A stretch of 64,000 nt of DNA from Streptomyces canus (GTDB lineage: Bacteria > Actinomycetota > Actinomycetes > Streptomycetales > Streptomycetaceae), in assembly GCF_041435015.1 (NCBI RefSeq), contig NZ_CP107989.1, forward strand, positions 5,518,001 through 5,582,000, read 5' to 3'. Under the pieces are notes generated by a model. The model had not been told where the DNA came from. It ran no database searches and saw only the letters and a list, made by a program, of their open reading frames with translations. The translations under genes were made by a program, and so were the position numbers. Shown piece after piece: positions 43,054 to 53,450 of this stretch; within the stretch, counting starts at the first letter, position 1; the number at the start of each line of letters is the position of its first letter.

Positions 43054-44451
43054 GTGACTATTCGCCTGTACGACACCAACGCCCGGCAGATCCGTGACTT
43101 CACCCCGCTCACGCCGGGCTGTGTCTCGATCTACCTGTGTGGCGCCACGGTGCAGGCGGCCCCGCACATCGGCCACATCCGCTCCGGCCTGAACTTCGAC
43201 ATCATGCGCCGCTGGTTCGCGTACCGCGGCTACGACGTCACGTTCATCCGCAACGTCACCGACATCGACGACAAGATCATCGTCAAGGCGGCCGAGCAGA
43301 AGCGCCCCTGGTGGTCGATCGGGTACGACAACGAGCGCGCGTTCAACGACGGCTACACCGCCCTCGGCTGCCTCCCGCCCACCTACGAGCCACGTGCCAC
43401 CGGGCACGTGACCGAGATGGTCGAGATGATGCAGGGCCTCATCGAGCGCGGCCACGCCTACGAGTCCGACGGCAACGTCTACTTCGACGTGCGCTCCTTC
43501 CCGGGCTACCTGGAGCTGTCGCGGCAGGAGCTGGACAACCTGCTCCAGCCGTCCGGCGACGGCGAGACCGGCAAGCGGGACCCGCGCGACTTCGCCATGT
43601 GGAAGTCCGCCAAGCCCGGTGAGCCGACCTGGTCGACGCCGTGGGGTCCCGGCCGCCCCGGCTGGCACCTGGAGTGCTCGGCGATGGCCCACAAGTACCT
43701 GGGCACCGCCTTCGACATCCACGGCGGCGGCCTCGACCTGATCTTCCCGCACCACGAGAACGAGATCGCCCAGGCCAAGGCCTTCGGCGACGACTTCGCG
43801 CAGTACTGGGTGCACAACGCCTGGGTGACCATGGCCGGCGACAAGATGTCCAAGTCGCTGGGCAACTCGGTGCTCGTGTCCGAGATGGTCAAGGAGTGGC
43901 GGCCGATCGTGCTGCGCTACTACCTCGGCACCCCCCACTACCGTTCGATGATCGAGTACAGCGAGGACGCCCTGCGCGAGGCCGAGTCGGCGTTCGCGCG
44001 GATCGAGGGCTTCGTGCAGCGGGTGGTCGAGAAGGCCGGTCCCGTGGAGCCCGCCGCCGAGGTGCCGCCCGCGTTCGCCGAGGCCATGGACGACGACCTG
44101 GGCGTCCCCCAGGCGCTCGCCGTCGTGCACACCACCGTCCGGCAGGGCAACAGCGCCCTCGCGGCCGACGACAAGGAAGCCGCGGTGGCCCGCCTCGCCG
44201 AGGTGCGCGCCATGCTCGGCGTCCTCGGACTCGACCCGCTCGACGGGCAGTGGGCCGGTGAGACCGACCGCGGCGACGACCTGCACGGTGTCGTCGACAG
44301 CCTCGTACGCCTGGTCCTCGACCAGCGGGAGGCGGCCCGCGCCCGCAAGGACTGGGCCACCGCGGACGCCATCCGCGACCAGCTCGGCCAGTCGGGACTG
44401 ACCATCGAGGACGGTCCGCAGGGACCGCGCTGGACGCTGGGTCCCCGCTAG
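43054..44451 (+). CDS. cysS: Cysteinyl-tRNA synthetase
   Basis: It encodes 465 aa from the GTG at 43054, with TACCCT (43041-43046) 7 nt upstream. The HIGH-type motif is PHIGHIRS, preceded by the zinc-ligand [27 protein letters not shown] supplies further zinc ligands, and DKMSKSLGN is the KMSKS loop near residue 265. It is full length and distinct from the mycothiol ligase MshC by size and position after ispF. Confidence 0.96.
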   Translation: MTIRLYDTNARQIRDFTPLTPGCVSIYLCGATVQAAPHIGHIRSGLNFDIMRRWFAYRGYDVTFIRNVTDIDDKIIVKAAEQKRPWWSIGYDNERAFNDGYTALGCLPPTYEPRATGHVTEMVEMMQGLIERGHAYESDGNVYFDVRSFPGYLELSRQELDNLLQPSGDGETGKRDPRDFAMWKSAKPGEPTWSTPWGPGRPGWHLECSAMAHKYLGTAFDIHGGGLDLIFPHHENEIAQAKAFGDDFAQYWVHNAWVTMAGDKMSKSLGNSVLVSEMVKEWRPIVLRYYLGTPHYRSMIEYSEDALREAESAFARIEGFVQRVVEKAGPVEPAAEVPPAFAEAMDDDLGVPQALAVVHTTVRQGNSALAADDKEAAVARLAEVRAMLGVLGLDPLDGQWAGETDRGDDLHGVVDSLVRLVLDQREAARARKDWATADAIRDQLGQSGLTIEDGPQGPRWTLGPR

Positions 44452-44469
44452 CCCCTTTCTTGATCGATT

Positions 44470-44495
44470 GTGCCGCCCGGCCCTCCGGGCGGCAC
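44470..44495 (+). terminator. Hairpin between cysS and rlmB
   Basis: The arms GTGCCGCCCGG (44470-44480) and CCGGGCGGCAC (44485-44495) pair perfectly around CCCT, 18 bp after the cysS stop. Confidence 0.7.
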
Positions 44496-44553
44496 ACTGC
44501 ATAGACGTACGAACATTCCACCGACGCAGACACTCACGTAGAACAGGTAGGTC

Positions 44554-45495
44554 ATGGCAGCCAACAACCGCCGCATGTCCGGCAAGAAGGGCGCGCAGGT
44601 CGGCAGTGGCGGCCAGCGACGCAGGGGCCTGGAGGGCAAGGGGCCGACCCCGCCCGCCGAGATGCGCAAGGGCCACAAGAAGAACCGTGTCGCCAACGCC
44701 AAGGCGAAGCAGGCGGTACGCCGTCCCGTGGCGCGCGGCCGGGGCGGCAAGGGCACCTCGGAGATGGTCGTCGGCCGCAACCCCGTCGTCGAGGCGCTGC
44801 GCGAGGGCGTGCCCGCGGTGACGCTGTACGTCCAGCAGTTCATCGACAACGACGAACGCGTGCGCGAGGCACTCCAGCTCGTCGCCGACCGGGGCGGCGT
44901 CCACCTCATGGAGGCCCCCCGTCCCGAGCTCGACCGTATGACCAACGGGCTCAACCACCAGGGCCTGGTCCTCCAGGTCCCGCCGTACGAGTACGCCCAC
45001 CCCGAGGACCTCGCGGGCGCCGCCTACGACGAGGGGCAGGATCCGCTGATCGTGGCCCTCGACGGCGTGACCGACCCGCGCAACCTGGGTGCCGCCGTAC
45101 GCTCCGTGTCCGCCTTCGGCGGCCACGGTGTCCTCGTGCCCGAACGGCGCGCGGCCGGCATGACCGCCGGTGCGTGGAAGTCGTCCGCCGGTACGGCCGC
45201 CCGCACCCCTGTCGCCCGCTGCACCAACCTGACGCGCGCGCTGGAGGCGTACAAGAAGCAGGGCATCGCGGTCGTCGGCCTCGCCGCCGACGGCGAGCAC
45301 GAGGTCGGCGAGCTGGAAGCCCTCGGCGGCCCCGTCGTCATCGTGGTCGGCAGCGAGGGCAAGGGCCTGTCCCGCCTGGTCGGCGAGACCTGCGACTTCC
45401 GGGTGCGGATCCCGATGCCGGGCGGTGCCGAGTCGCTGAACGCCGGTGTGGCGGCGGGAATCGTGCTGTACGAGGCGGCTCGTCGGCGGGCCTGA
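44554..45495 (+). CDS. rlmB: SPOUT-family 23S rRNA 2'-O-ribose methyltransferase (RlmB/TrmH type)
   Basis: It encodes 313 aa. A basic, Gly/Lys/Arg-rich N-terminal extension (about 1-70) precedes the substrate-binding domain ([25 protein letters not shown]). The C-terminal SPOUT knot shows [38 protein letters not shown] and [23 protein letters not shown], the three SpoU motifs. The usual target is Gm2251 of 23S rRNA (E. coli numbering), though TrmH-like alternatives exist. Confidence 0.92.
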   Translation: MAANNRRMSGKKGAQVGSGGQRRRGLEGKGPTPPAEMRKGHKKNRVANAKAKQAVRRPVARGRGGKGTSEMVVGRNPVVEALREGVPAVTLYVQQFIDNDERVREALQLVADRGGVHLMEAPRPELDRMTNGLNHQGLVLQVPPYEYAHPEDLAGAAYDEGQDPLIVALDGVTDPRNLGAAVRSVSAFGGHGVLVPERRAAGMTAGAWKSSAGTAARTPVARCTNLTRALEAYKKQGIAVVGLAADGEHEVGELEALGGPVVIVVGSEGKGLSRLVGETCDFRVRIPMPGGAESLNAGVAAGIVLYEAARRRA

Positions 45496-45613
45496 ACGGC
45501 TGTTCGGCGCGGTCCCCCACATGGGGTGTTCCTGGCGTACGGGGCAAGCTTGACGGGGTCCGGACAGATCCGGCGAGTCAAAGCAGTGTCCTAAGCACAC
45601 GTCACTCGGTTAG

Positions 45614-47245
45614 ATGAGTGTGGACACCAGAACACCCCGCACACCCACGGGGGGCCGCTCGTCGGGATTCGATACCGGGCTCGATGACGCTCCCGCGCTG
45701 AGCATGGTGAAGGTGCCGAGCGATCCGGCGCAGATCATCGTCAACCACGCCAGTTTCCGCGTCCAGTTGGGCGCCTCGACCCGGCGTGCTGCTCAATCCC
45801 CGCGGATCGCACGGCACTTGAGCGCCACCGAGGACACCGCACGCATCCCGGCCGTCGGCGGGGCGCCCGCCGCGGGGCGCCGCCGGCCCGTCGTGTGGAG
45901 CGGCAGGTCCGCCCCCGACGACACCGGCGCCCACCGCCTGCTCCAGGCCGTGCGAGGCGGCAGCGTCGGCCATGCCGAGCCGCCCGCCGCGGACGCCGGA
46001 GCCACCCAGGTCATCCCCCGCATCGACGTCGACCACGGCTACCAGGCCGACTACGGCGGCGAGTTGGCCCAGACCATGGCGGCCCCGGTCGTCGGCGCCC
46101 AACGCACAGGCGACGGCACCCGACTCCTGCCCCACATGCGCACACCCGGCAGCGCGTACGACGAACCCCCCTACGAGGGCGAGGAGTTCGACGACAGCTT
46201 CGACGAGACTCCCGCCGACCGCGCCACGAGGCGGCAGAACGACGAAGCCGCGCGGCACGCCTACTACCCGGGCCGCCGGATGAACCTGGGCGTCGTCCTC
46301 CTCCCGCTCCGCATCTTCCTCGGCTTCATCTCCATCTACGCCGGCATGGGCAAACTCTGCGACCCCGTCTACTTCGACGGCGGCAAACGCGGCTCCATGG
46401 TCAAGTGGCTCAACACCCTGCATCCGTGGGAAGTGGCCGAACCACTGCGCCAGTTCGCCCTCCAGCACCCCGTCGGCTCCGGCCTCGTCATCGCCTTCCT
46501 CCAGGTCATCGTGGGCGTCCTCACGATCCTGGGCTGCTGGCAGCGCGTCGCCGCGGTCGTCGGCGCAGGCCTGTCCGCCGCGCTCCTCGTCACCGTCAGC
46601 TGGAAGAGCGTCCCCGCCTACGACACCCCCGACATCATCTTCCTCGCCGCCTGGTCCCCGCTGATCATCGCCGGCGCCCCCGTCTACTCCATCGACGGCC
46701 GCCTCGCGGGCAGCGCCTGGCGCCGCCTCGGACCCCTCTCCGACATCTGGGAGCTGCGCCGCTACGTCCTGCGCCGCGGCGCCCTCATCACCGCCATCGC
46801 CACCGGCCTCACCCTCCTGATCGGCTCCGTCCTCGGCGGAGCCGTCCGGGACGCCGACCGCGTGATCGTGCCTGGCCCCGGCGAGGCCCCGCGCAACGAA
46901 CTGCCCGGCTCCCCGCTCCCGCAGGACTCCGCCAAGGCCCGCAAGAAGAGCCCGTCGGCGTCCACCTCGCCGAGCCAGGGCGCCACCAGCGGCCCGTCCG
47001 CCGGCACCTCGGCCGCCCCCGGCGCCACCCACGGCACCGGCGCCACCGCCGGTGGCTCGCCCAGCCAGACCCAGGGCACCACGGGCCAGACCTCGCCCCG
47101 GCAGTCCTCCCCGGCCCAGCAGGCCCCCAGCACCACATCGGGCCCGACCGGAGGCACAGGCACCTCCGGCGGTTCAACAGGCGGCTCGGACACAGGAGGC
47201 TCCTCCTCCGGCGAACCGGGCCTGGTGGGCGGCCTGTTGGGGTAG
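45614..47245 (+). CDS. DoxX-family membrane protein with long disordered termini
   Basis: It encodes 543 aa. Residues 1-215 are hydrophilic and disordered; about 222-420 hold the DoxX-type bundle (NLGVVLLPLRIFLGFISIYAGMGKL, GLVIAFLQVIVGVLTILGCWQRVAAVVGAGLSAALLV, DIIFLAAWSPLIIAG); an extra helix RRGALITAIATGLTLLIGSVLGG follows; the C-terminal 110 residues are Ser/Thr/Gly/Gln-rich and likely extracytoplasmic. DoxX proteins act in membrane redox stress complexes. ATG 45614 and GTG 45620 are both possible starts. Confidence 0.83.
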   Translation: MSVDTRTPRTPTGGRSSGFDTGLDDAPALSMVKVPSDPAQIIVNHASFRVQLGASTRRAAQSPRIARHLSATEDTARIPAVGGAPAAGRRRPVVWSGRSAPDDTGAHRLLQAVRGGSVGHAEPPAADAGATQVIPRIDVDHGYQADYGGELAQTMAAPVVGAQRTGDGTRLLPHMRTPGSAYDEPPYEGEEFDDSFDETPADRATRRQNDEAARHAYYPGRRMNLGVVLLPLRIFLGFISIYAGMGKLCDPVYFDGGKRGSMVKWLNTLHPWEVAEPLRQFALQHPVGSGLVIAFLQVIVGVLTILGCWQRVAAVVGAGLSAALLVTVSWKSVPAYDTPDIIFLAAWSPLIIAGAPVYSIDGRLAGSAWRRLGPLSDIWELRRYVLRRGALITAIATGLTLLIGSVLGGAVRDADRVIVPGPGEAPRNELPGSPLPQDSAKARKKSPSASTSPSQGATSGPSAGTSAAPGATHGTGATAGGSPSQTQGTTGQTSPRQSSPAQQAPSTTSGPTGGTGTSGGSTGGSDTGGSSSGEPGLVGGLLG

Positions 47246-47300
47246 GCGGGCCGGTGGGCGGCGTACTGGGCAACCCCACCGGCTGAGAGATCTGGGCCCA

Positions 47301-47340
47301 CGAGAAGGTCCCGCACCCATGGAGGTGCGGGACCTTCTCG
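47301..47340. terminator. Bidirectional terminator with 17-bp perfect stem
   Basis: Arms 47301-47317 and 47324-47340 (CGAGAAGGTCCCGCACC and complement) around CATGGA, between the DoxX gene and the converging nucleotidyltransferase gene. Confidence 0.85.
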
Positions 47341-47345
47341 GCGTA

Positions 47346-47390
47346 GACGCCTCTATAGACGACGCCTCTACCGACGACCCCTCTATCGAC
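47346..47390 (+). repeat. Three imperfect 15-bp tandem repeats (GACGCCTCTANNGAC)
   Basis: Units at 47346, 47361 and 47376 differ at two or three positions. The last one overlaps the stop codon of the nucleotidyltransferase gene, so each unit also carries an in-frame TAG on that strand. Confidence 0.75.
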
Positions 47391-48114
47391 CGAGCGCCGC
47401 CAGTTCCTTCGCCGCCTCGGTCAGATCCTTCGCCGTGTCGATGGCCCGCCAGTACGACCCCTGCGGGATCGGGAACCCGGCCAGCCGCAGCTCACGCGCA
47501 AGCGTGGGAAACGTCGTCCGCTCATGATCCCCCCGCTCGGGCAGCAGATCGGCGAACCCGGGCGAGAACACGTACACACCCGCGTTGATCTCGAACGTCG
47601 ACGGCGGCGCCTCGATGAAGTCGGTAATGTGCCCGAACCCGTCGGTCTGCACCGCCCCCCACGGAATCCGCGGCCGCGCCAGCGCGAGCGTCGCGACCGC
47701 ATCGCGCTCGGTGTGGAAGTCCGCCATGTCCCGCAGCGAGAACCGGGTCCAGATGTCACCGTTCGTCGCGTACCACGCCCGGTCCGGGTGCGGCAGATGT
47801 GCGGCCGCGTACTTCAGACCGCCACCGCGCCCGAGCGGCTCCGTCTCGATGACCGTCTGGACGCGCACCGGCAGCTCGGCCGTCTTCAGCCAGTCCTGCA
47901 GCACCTCGGCGAGGTGCCCACAGCTGACCACGACGTCCGTCACGCCCTCCTCGGCGAGCCAGACAAGCTGATGGCCGATGATCGGAGTCCCCGTACCGGG
48001 GATCTCGACCATCGGCTTGGGCCGGTCGTCGGTGTACGGACGCAGCCGGGAACCCTGGCCGCCGGCCAGGATCACGGCCTGGGTGGGACGGGACGCGGCG
48101 TTCGGATCGGTCAT
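47383..48114 (-). CDS. Sugar-1-phosphate nucleotidyltransferase
   Basis: It encodes 243 aa from the ATG at 48114; TAGAGT lies 7 nt upstream. The NTP-transferase signature LAGGQGSRLRPYTDDRPKPM (G-G-x-G-x-R-x-x-P...P-K-P) opens the protein; ETEPLGRGGGLKYAA and YATNGDIWTRF (metal-binding D) follow. The size and absence of a left-handed beta-helix suggest a HddC/RmlA-like or mannose-1-phosphate guanylyltransferase-like enzyme. No partner sugar genes lie nearby, so the sugar is unknown. Confidence 0.86.
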   Translation of the reverse strand: MTDPNAASRPTQAVILAGGQGSRLRPYTDDRPKPMVEIPGTGTPIIGHQLVWLAEEGVTDVVVSCGHLAEVLQDWLKTAELPVRVQTVIETEPLGRGGGLKYAAAHLPHPDRAWYATNGDIWTRFSLRDMADFHTERDAVATLALARPRIPWGAVQTDGFGHITDFIEAPPSTFEINAGVYVFSPGFADLLPERGDHERTTFPTLARELRLAGFPIPQGSYWRAIDTAKDLTEAAKELAALGR

Positions 48115-48173
48115 GACCGGAACTCTACGGCGCGCCCCTTCCCCGACCTCGGTCGGCATCTCCTCTCACGGAG

Positions 48174-48632
48174 TCAGCTGTGCGCGGCCGCCACACCCGT
48201 CGCGAAGGACGTGTCGCAGACCGGGCGGGCGTACGACTGCGCGCGCGTGGGGCCGTACACACGGACCGCCGCGCGGCCCAGGGCCTTCGCGATGGACACG
48301 CAGTGCCTGGCGAGCGACGGACGCTCGTTCACGGCCTCCTGGAGGTGCGTGAGGGCGGTGCCCGGGTCCTTCTCCTGGAGCTCGGTCAGGAGTTGCTCGC
48401 GCAGGACGTCCTGCGGCGCGAGGTGCGCGCTGCGCGGCTTGCTGTCCGAGACCGAGGCGTCCGCGGCGGTGAGCACCGAGGAGCTCGAGGGATCCCCCGC
48501 CCAGTTGACTCGGGTGACCGCGAGGGTCCCGGAGAGCACCAGGACGACCGGCAGGACAAGGGCGAGGGAGCGGCCGATACGGCGGGCGGGGCCCCGGCCG
48601 CGTCGCGTCTGTTGGTTAGTGGTGTGCTTCAC
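48174..48632 (-). CDS. Membrane-anchored or secreted hypothetical protein
   Basis: It encodes 152 aa from a GTG with TACCCT 7 nt upstream. A basic N-terminus, one hydrophobic helix (about 22-40, SLALVLPVVLVLSGTLAVTRV) and a mainly helical extracytoplasmic part (QDVLREQLLTELQEKDPGTALTHLQEAV). Two cysteines (RHCVS, PVCDTS) could form a disulfide. No family recognised. Confidence 0.72.
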   Translation of the reverse strand: MKHTTNQQTRRGRGPARRIGRSLALVLPVVLVLSGTLAVTRVNWAGDPSSSSVLTAADASVSDSKPRSAHLAPQDVLREQLLTELQEKDPGTALTHLQEAVNERPSLARHCVSIAKALGRAAVRVYGPTRAQSYARPVCDTSFATGVAAAHS

Positions 48633-48780
48633 GCGTGTGAGGGTAGCGTGCGGTAATGATTTGGCGACATTTAGTCACCGGTTCGGGGGATGAGATGGTG
48701 CCGATTTTTGGGTAGGGCGTTGACGCACACTGCTCGAAATGACCGGTCTGCCGGGGTATTTGTCGACAGCCCCCAAACGC

Positions 48781-48817
48781 GAGAAGGGCCCCGCAGCTGG
48801 TCTGCGGAGCCCTCTTC
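48781..48817 (-). terminator. Terminator-like hairpin downstream of msiK
   Basis: A stem between 48781-48796 and 48802-48817 with a few mismatches, inner core CCGCAG/CTGCGG. It lies 32 bp beyond the msiK stop. Confidence 0.65.
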
Positions 48818-48848
48818 GTCAACCCGGGTGAATCGTTGCCGTACGTCC

Positions 48849-49985
<1,137 letters not shown>

Positions 49986-50051
49986 GGCTCAGAGGCCCCC
50001 TTCTACCGGCAGGAACGTGCCGGACGATCCGTTGTAGGAAGGTGGTGGTGT

Positions 50052-50069
50052 AGTCCACACGAGTGGACT
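50052..50069. promoter_or_regulatory. Inverted repeat AGTCCAC-ACGA-GTGGACT upstream of msiK
   Basis: Perfect 7-bp arms 66-83 bp before the msiK ATG, a position suited to a repressor or activator. A short GAAACTTTC palindrome lies at 50132-50140 as well. Confidence 0.5.
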
Positions 50070-50142
50070 GGCTCAGGACGGTACCCGGCGTTCAGGCGTA
50101 TGTCAGTACCTGGCGGACTGTGAACTTCGCGGAAACTTTCGA

Positions 50143-51210
50143 ATGGGGCAGAGCATCGCACTTTTGACCTTGCTGTTCGGCTTCCTGCTTCATCGTCCAC
50201 AGCCGGCCACACACAGCCCTGGTGAGCTGCGTCTGACCGGTCTCAGGCCCGGCTCCAAGCGCTACCGCCGGGCCACCGAGAAGCCGGTCGTCTTCCGCTC
50301 CCAGGGTGCGCAGCCCTACGACGACCGGATGCTGTCTTGGCAGATCCCCGGCCGAACGGTGTCGATCTGGACCACCGGCGGGCGGGTCAAGAGCGTGGCG
50401 TTCACCGCCTCTGCGGAGCAGCTGGCCACCCTGGCCCTGTACCGCAAGGGTGAGTCCGACCTGCTGGAGCGGGACGGCATGTGGTTCCTGAACGCCACCT
50501 GCGACGTGCCCGAAGCACCCTTGAACACCGAGCCGGTGGACTTTCTCGGGATCGACCTGGGCATCGTGAACATCGCCACCACCTCGGACGCTGAGATCCT
50601 GGCCGGGCGCGAGCTCAACCGGATCCGGGTCCGCGAGCGCGGCCTGCGTAAGAAGCTGCAGAGGAAGGACACCCCGTCCGCCAAGCGCCGGCTGAAGAAG
50701 CGGCGGCGCAAGGAGGCGAGGCGGGCGAAGGACATCAATCACAAGATCGCGAAACATGTGGTGGCCGAGGCGGAACGCACCGGTCGTGGGATCGCCCTGG
50801 AGGATCTGACGGGCATCCGTGAGCGGGTACGGCTTCGCAAGCCCCAACGGGCCACCCACTCCAGCTGGTCTTTCCATCAGCTGGGGCAGTTCATCGCGTA
50901 CAAGGCCCGCCGGGCGGGGGTGCCGGTGGTGCACGTCGATCCGGCGTACACCTCCCGCACCTGCGCCGAATGCGGCCACATCGACAAGGCGAACCGGGTC
51001 TCCCAGGCCTGGTTCGCCTGCCGGAGCTGCGGATTCGTTGATCACGCAGACCGCAACAGCTCCCGCAACATCCGCGCCAGAGCGTGGGAGTTGTGGCGAC
51101 GCGGGGCCCAGTCAACGGCCCCTGCAACACCCCGAACATCTCGGGGTGGGGCTGGACGCAAACGCAGCACCACCGCCAGTGATGCCCGTTGTGCAAGCCC
51201 CGCGCTTTAG
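50143..51210 (+). pseudogene. tnpB: TnpB (IS200/IS605 OrfB) nuclease, N-terminally truncated
   Basis: The conserved part starts at about 50215 (LRPGSKRYRRATEKPVVFRSQGAQPYDDRMLSWQ). The RuvC-like site is complete: D in FLGIDLGIVNIATT, E in IALEDLTGIRE, D in DHADRNSSRNI; the zinc ribbon is CAECGHIDKANRVSQAWFACRSC. Full-length members carry roughly 130-170 more N-terminal residues (wedge/REC part), absent here, and the first 25 codons after the GTG/ATG at 50143 do not resemble TnpB. RNA-guided cleavage is therefore unlikely. No TnpA gene is present. Confidence 0.82.
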
Positions 51211-51228
51211 CGCTGGGTAGTTGACCGG
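51100..51228 (+). ncRNA. Candidate omega-RNA scaffold at the tnpB 3' end
   Basis: TnpB guide RNAs are encoded across the 3' end of tnpB and the element's right end. Here two hairpins lie in the right place: CCCCGA/TCGGGG at 51130-51146 and GCGCT-TT-AGCGC at 51202-51213, the latter overlapping the stop codon. The element end is probably near 51228 (GGGTAGTTGAC), after which flanking DNA would serve as guide. Expression is unproven. Confidence 0.35.
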
Positions 51229-51297
51229 AGTCGCCTTGCGGCGCTCGCCGATGTCGAGGACCTCGCGTTTGACGCGCTCGGTCTCTGTCTCCCCCAC
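51223..51297 (-). pseudogene. 5' fragment of a gene cut by the tnpB element
   Basis: On the minus strand an ATG at 51297 opens MGETETERVKREVLDIGERRKATP and then runs straight into the tnpB element end. The remainder of the gene is not found on the left of the element, so insertion was accompanied by deletion. The family is not recognised. Confidence 0.4.
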
Positions 51298-51471
51298 GGC
51301 CCCTCCCTGACGATCCGATCTTCGGATAGCACGTCAGCTCGATCAACGAACGGGTGCACGGATGGTTACGCACGGTTTTGGGAGCGTGTGGCGTGCCGAA
51401 CTTCGTGGCTAGAGGAAACGAGCGCTGTGTACAGTGGAGCCGCCTTCGCGTACGGCGTTCTGGTACGCGGC

Positions 51472-51545
51472 GCCTCCTTAGCTCAGCTGGAACGAGCAGC
51501 TCACTTGTAATGAGCAGGTCGTCGGTTCGAATCCGACAGGGGGCT
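51472..51545 (+). tRNA. tRNA-Thr (anticodon TGT)
   Basis: A complete cloverleaf: acceptor GCCTCCT/AGGGGGC (one G-T pair), D arm GCTC/GAGC, anticodon stem GCTCA/TGAGC with loop CTTGTAA (anticodon TGT at 51506-51508), T arm GTCGG/CCGAC with TTCGAAT. The CCA end is not encoded. A likely -10 TACAGT lies at 51430-51435. Confidence 0.93.
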
Positions 51546-51550
51546 CTGTA

Positions 51551-51582
51551 AACCCCAGGTCAGACCCCGTCTGGCCTGGGGT
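51551..51582. terminator. Terminator shared by tRNA-Thr and the two-component operon
   Basis: AACCCCAGG-t-CAGAC loop GTCTG-g-CCTGGGGTT, then TTTTG on the plus strand. It lies 5 bp after the tRNA and overlaps the converging histidine-kinase stop. Confidence 0.85.
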
Positions 51583-52675
51583 TTTGTGTGGGCAGCTCTA
51601 CGCTGATCCGGAGGCCGCCCATGGGGCGCGGGGTCAGGGTGAGCGTTCCGTCGTGGGCGTGGGTGATGGTCTTGGCGATGGCCAGGCCGAGGCCGACGCC
51701 CGCGTGGTCGGTGTGGATGCGTTCGGTGCCGCGCTGGAAGGGTTCGGTGAGGGTCGGGATCAGTTCCGGGGCGAGCTTTTCGCCGGTGTTCTCGATGGTG
51801 AGCACCGCTGTTCCGGGGCGGGTGTCGGTGTGGACCCACACGGTGCCCTGGTCGGGCAGGTTGTGGACGATCGCGTTGTGCACGAGGTTCATGGTCAGCT
51901 GGAGCAGCAGTGCCGGTGATCCGGTCGTGGTGGTGATCTCGCCCCTGGTTTCGAGGGTGACGCCGTGCTTTTCCGCGAGGGGGAGAAGGGTTTCGGTGGC
52001 TTCTTCCGCCAGGAGGGACAGGTCGACGGGTTCCCGGGTGAACGACCGCTGTTCGGCGCGGCCGGCCAGGAGCAGGGCTTCGGTGAGTTCGATCGCCCGG
52101 GTGTTGACGGTGTGGAGGCGGTCGATGAGTTCGCCGGTGTCGCGGTTCGGATCGGTGCGGGCCACGTCGAGGAGGGCCTTGGAGACCGCCAGCGGGGTGC
52201 GTAGTTCGTGGGAGGCGTTGGCCGCGAATCTGCGCTGTTCGGCGACGTGTGCTTCGAGGCGGGCGAGCATCGCGTCGAAGGCGTCGGCGAGTTCGCGGAA
52301 CTCGTCCTTGCGGCCCGGGAGCCGGATCCGGTGGGAGAGCGATCCGTGGGTGGCCCTGCGGGTGGCGTCCGCGATGCGCGTCAGGGGGGCGAGCATGCGG
52401 CCGGCGAGGATCCAGCCCCCGACGAGGCCGAACACGAGCAGGAAGGCCAGTACGGCGGCTGCCCTCGGAGCGAACACGGCCAGGAGGGCGGAGCGGATGG
52501 GAAAGACACCGCCCGAGGGCATGTCGTCGGGGTTGTAGAGCATCGCGCGGTCGGGGACGTAGCGCAGGAGGAACAGCCATACGGCGGCAAGCAGCAGGAC
52601 TCCGGCCAGCATGAGGAATCCGGCGTAGCTGAGGGTGAGTTTGAGGCGAACGCTCACGCCTGGTGCCCTATCCAC
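51560..52675 (-). CDS. Two-component sensor histidine kinase
   Basis: It encodes 371 aa from a GTG overlapping the response-regulator stop by 8 nt. Transmembrane helices at about 14-38 and 70-92 enclose a short 30-residue sensor loop; HAMP follows; HisKA has ANASHELRTPLAVSKALL (H156); HATPase has LTMNLVHNAIVHN and GVGLGLAIAKTITHAHDG. The short sensor loop is typical of intramembrane-sensing kinases that detect envelope stress. The stimulus is unknown. Confidence 0.92.
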   Translation of the reverse strand: MDRAPGVSVRLKLTLSYAGFLMLAGVLLLAAVWLFLLRYVPDRAMLYNPDDMPSGGVFPIRSALLAVFAPRAAAVLAFLLVFGLVGGWILAGRMLAPLTRIADATRRATHGSLSHRIRLPGRKDEFRELADAFDAMLARLEAHVAEQRRFAANASHELRTPLAVSKALLDVARTDPNRDTGELIDRLHTVNTRAIELTEALLLAGRAEQRSFTREPVDLSLLAEEATETLLPLAEKHGVTLETRGEITTTTGSPALLLQLTMNLVHNAIVHNLPDQGTVWVHTDTRPGTAVLTIENTGEKLAPELIPTLTEPFQRGTERIHTDHAGVGLGLAIAKTITHAHDGTLTLTPRPMGGLRISVELPTQNPRPDGV

Positions 52676-53363
52676 GCTGGTCTCCCTCGTGGCCGGCGTC
52701 CGGCTGGACGTCGATGCGGTATCCGGCGCCCGGAACGGTGGCGATGACCCAGGGTTCGCCGAGCCGTTTGCGCAGGGCCGAGACGGTGATGCGTACGGCG
52801 TTGGTGAACGGGTCGGCGTTCTCGTCCCACGCGCGTTCCAGGAGTTGTTCGGCGCTGACGACGCCGCCTTCGGCGCCGACGAGGACTTCGAGGACGGCGA
52901 ACTGCTTCCGGGTCAGCGCGACGTAGCGGCCGTTCCGGTAGACCTCTCGGCGGAACGGGTCCAGACGCAGACCCGCGATCTCCCGCACGGGCGGTCTGCT
53001 GTGGGCGCGCCTGCGGTCGAGGGCTCGGAGGCGGAGGACGAGTTCCTGGAGTTCGAAGGGTTTGGTGAGGTAGTCGTCGGCGCCGAGTTCGAAGCCGGTG
53101 GCCTTGTCGTCGAGGCGGTCGGCGGCGGTGAGCATGAGGATCGGCATGCCGCTTCCGGAGTCGATGATGCGTTTGGCGATCTCGTCACCGGAGGGGCCGG
53201 GGATGTCCCGGTCGAGGACGGCGATGTCGTAGGTGTTGATGCTCAGCAGTTCCAGCGCGGTGTCGCCGTCGCCCGCGATGTCTGCGGCGATCGCTTCGAG
53301 GCGTAGACCATCGCGGATGGCTTCTGCCATGTAGAGCTCGTCCTCGACGATCAACACACGCAT
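52668..53363 (-). CDS. OmpR-family response regulator
   Basis: It encodes 231 aa from the ATG at 53363, with TAGCAT 7 nt upstream (leaderless). Receiver D51 (DIAVLDRDIPGPSG) and K101 (DDYLTKPFELQE); the DNA-binding winged helix is VALTRKQFAVLEVLVGAEGGVVSAEQLLERAWDENADPFTNAVRITVSALRKRLG. Transcribed first, before the kinase. It is divergent from the EEP phosphatase gene 87 bp away, which may be a target. Confidence 0.92.
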   Translation of the reverse strand: MRVLIVEDELYMAEAIRDGLRLEAIAADIAGDGDTALELLSINTYDIAVLDRDIPGPSGDEIAKRIIDSGSGMPILMLTAADRLDDKATGFELGADDYLTKPFELQELVLRLRALDRRRAHSRPPVREIAGLRLDPFRREVYRNGRYVALTRKQFAVLEVLVGAEGGVVSAEQLLERAWDENADPFTNAVRITVSALRKRLGEPWVIATVPGAGYRIDVQPDAGHEGDQRG

Positions 53364-53450
53364 GCCTTCGATGCTACGAGTGGGCGCATATCGCCGGCGT
53401 ATCGAAAACCGCATACGTGCGGGCAACAGCGCGCTGCTTTGACTGGTGGC

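Noticed and set aside
50132..50140. GAAACTTTC as a xylose-type repressor operator for msiK
   Set aside because: The palindrome is only 9 bp and sits at the edge of the tnpB remnant; too short to assign to a regulator.
51472..51545. tRNA-Thr as the integration site of the tnpB element
   Set aside because: No duplicated tRNA 3' end was found to the left, and IS605-type elements do not integrate by tRNA-specific recombination.
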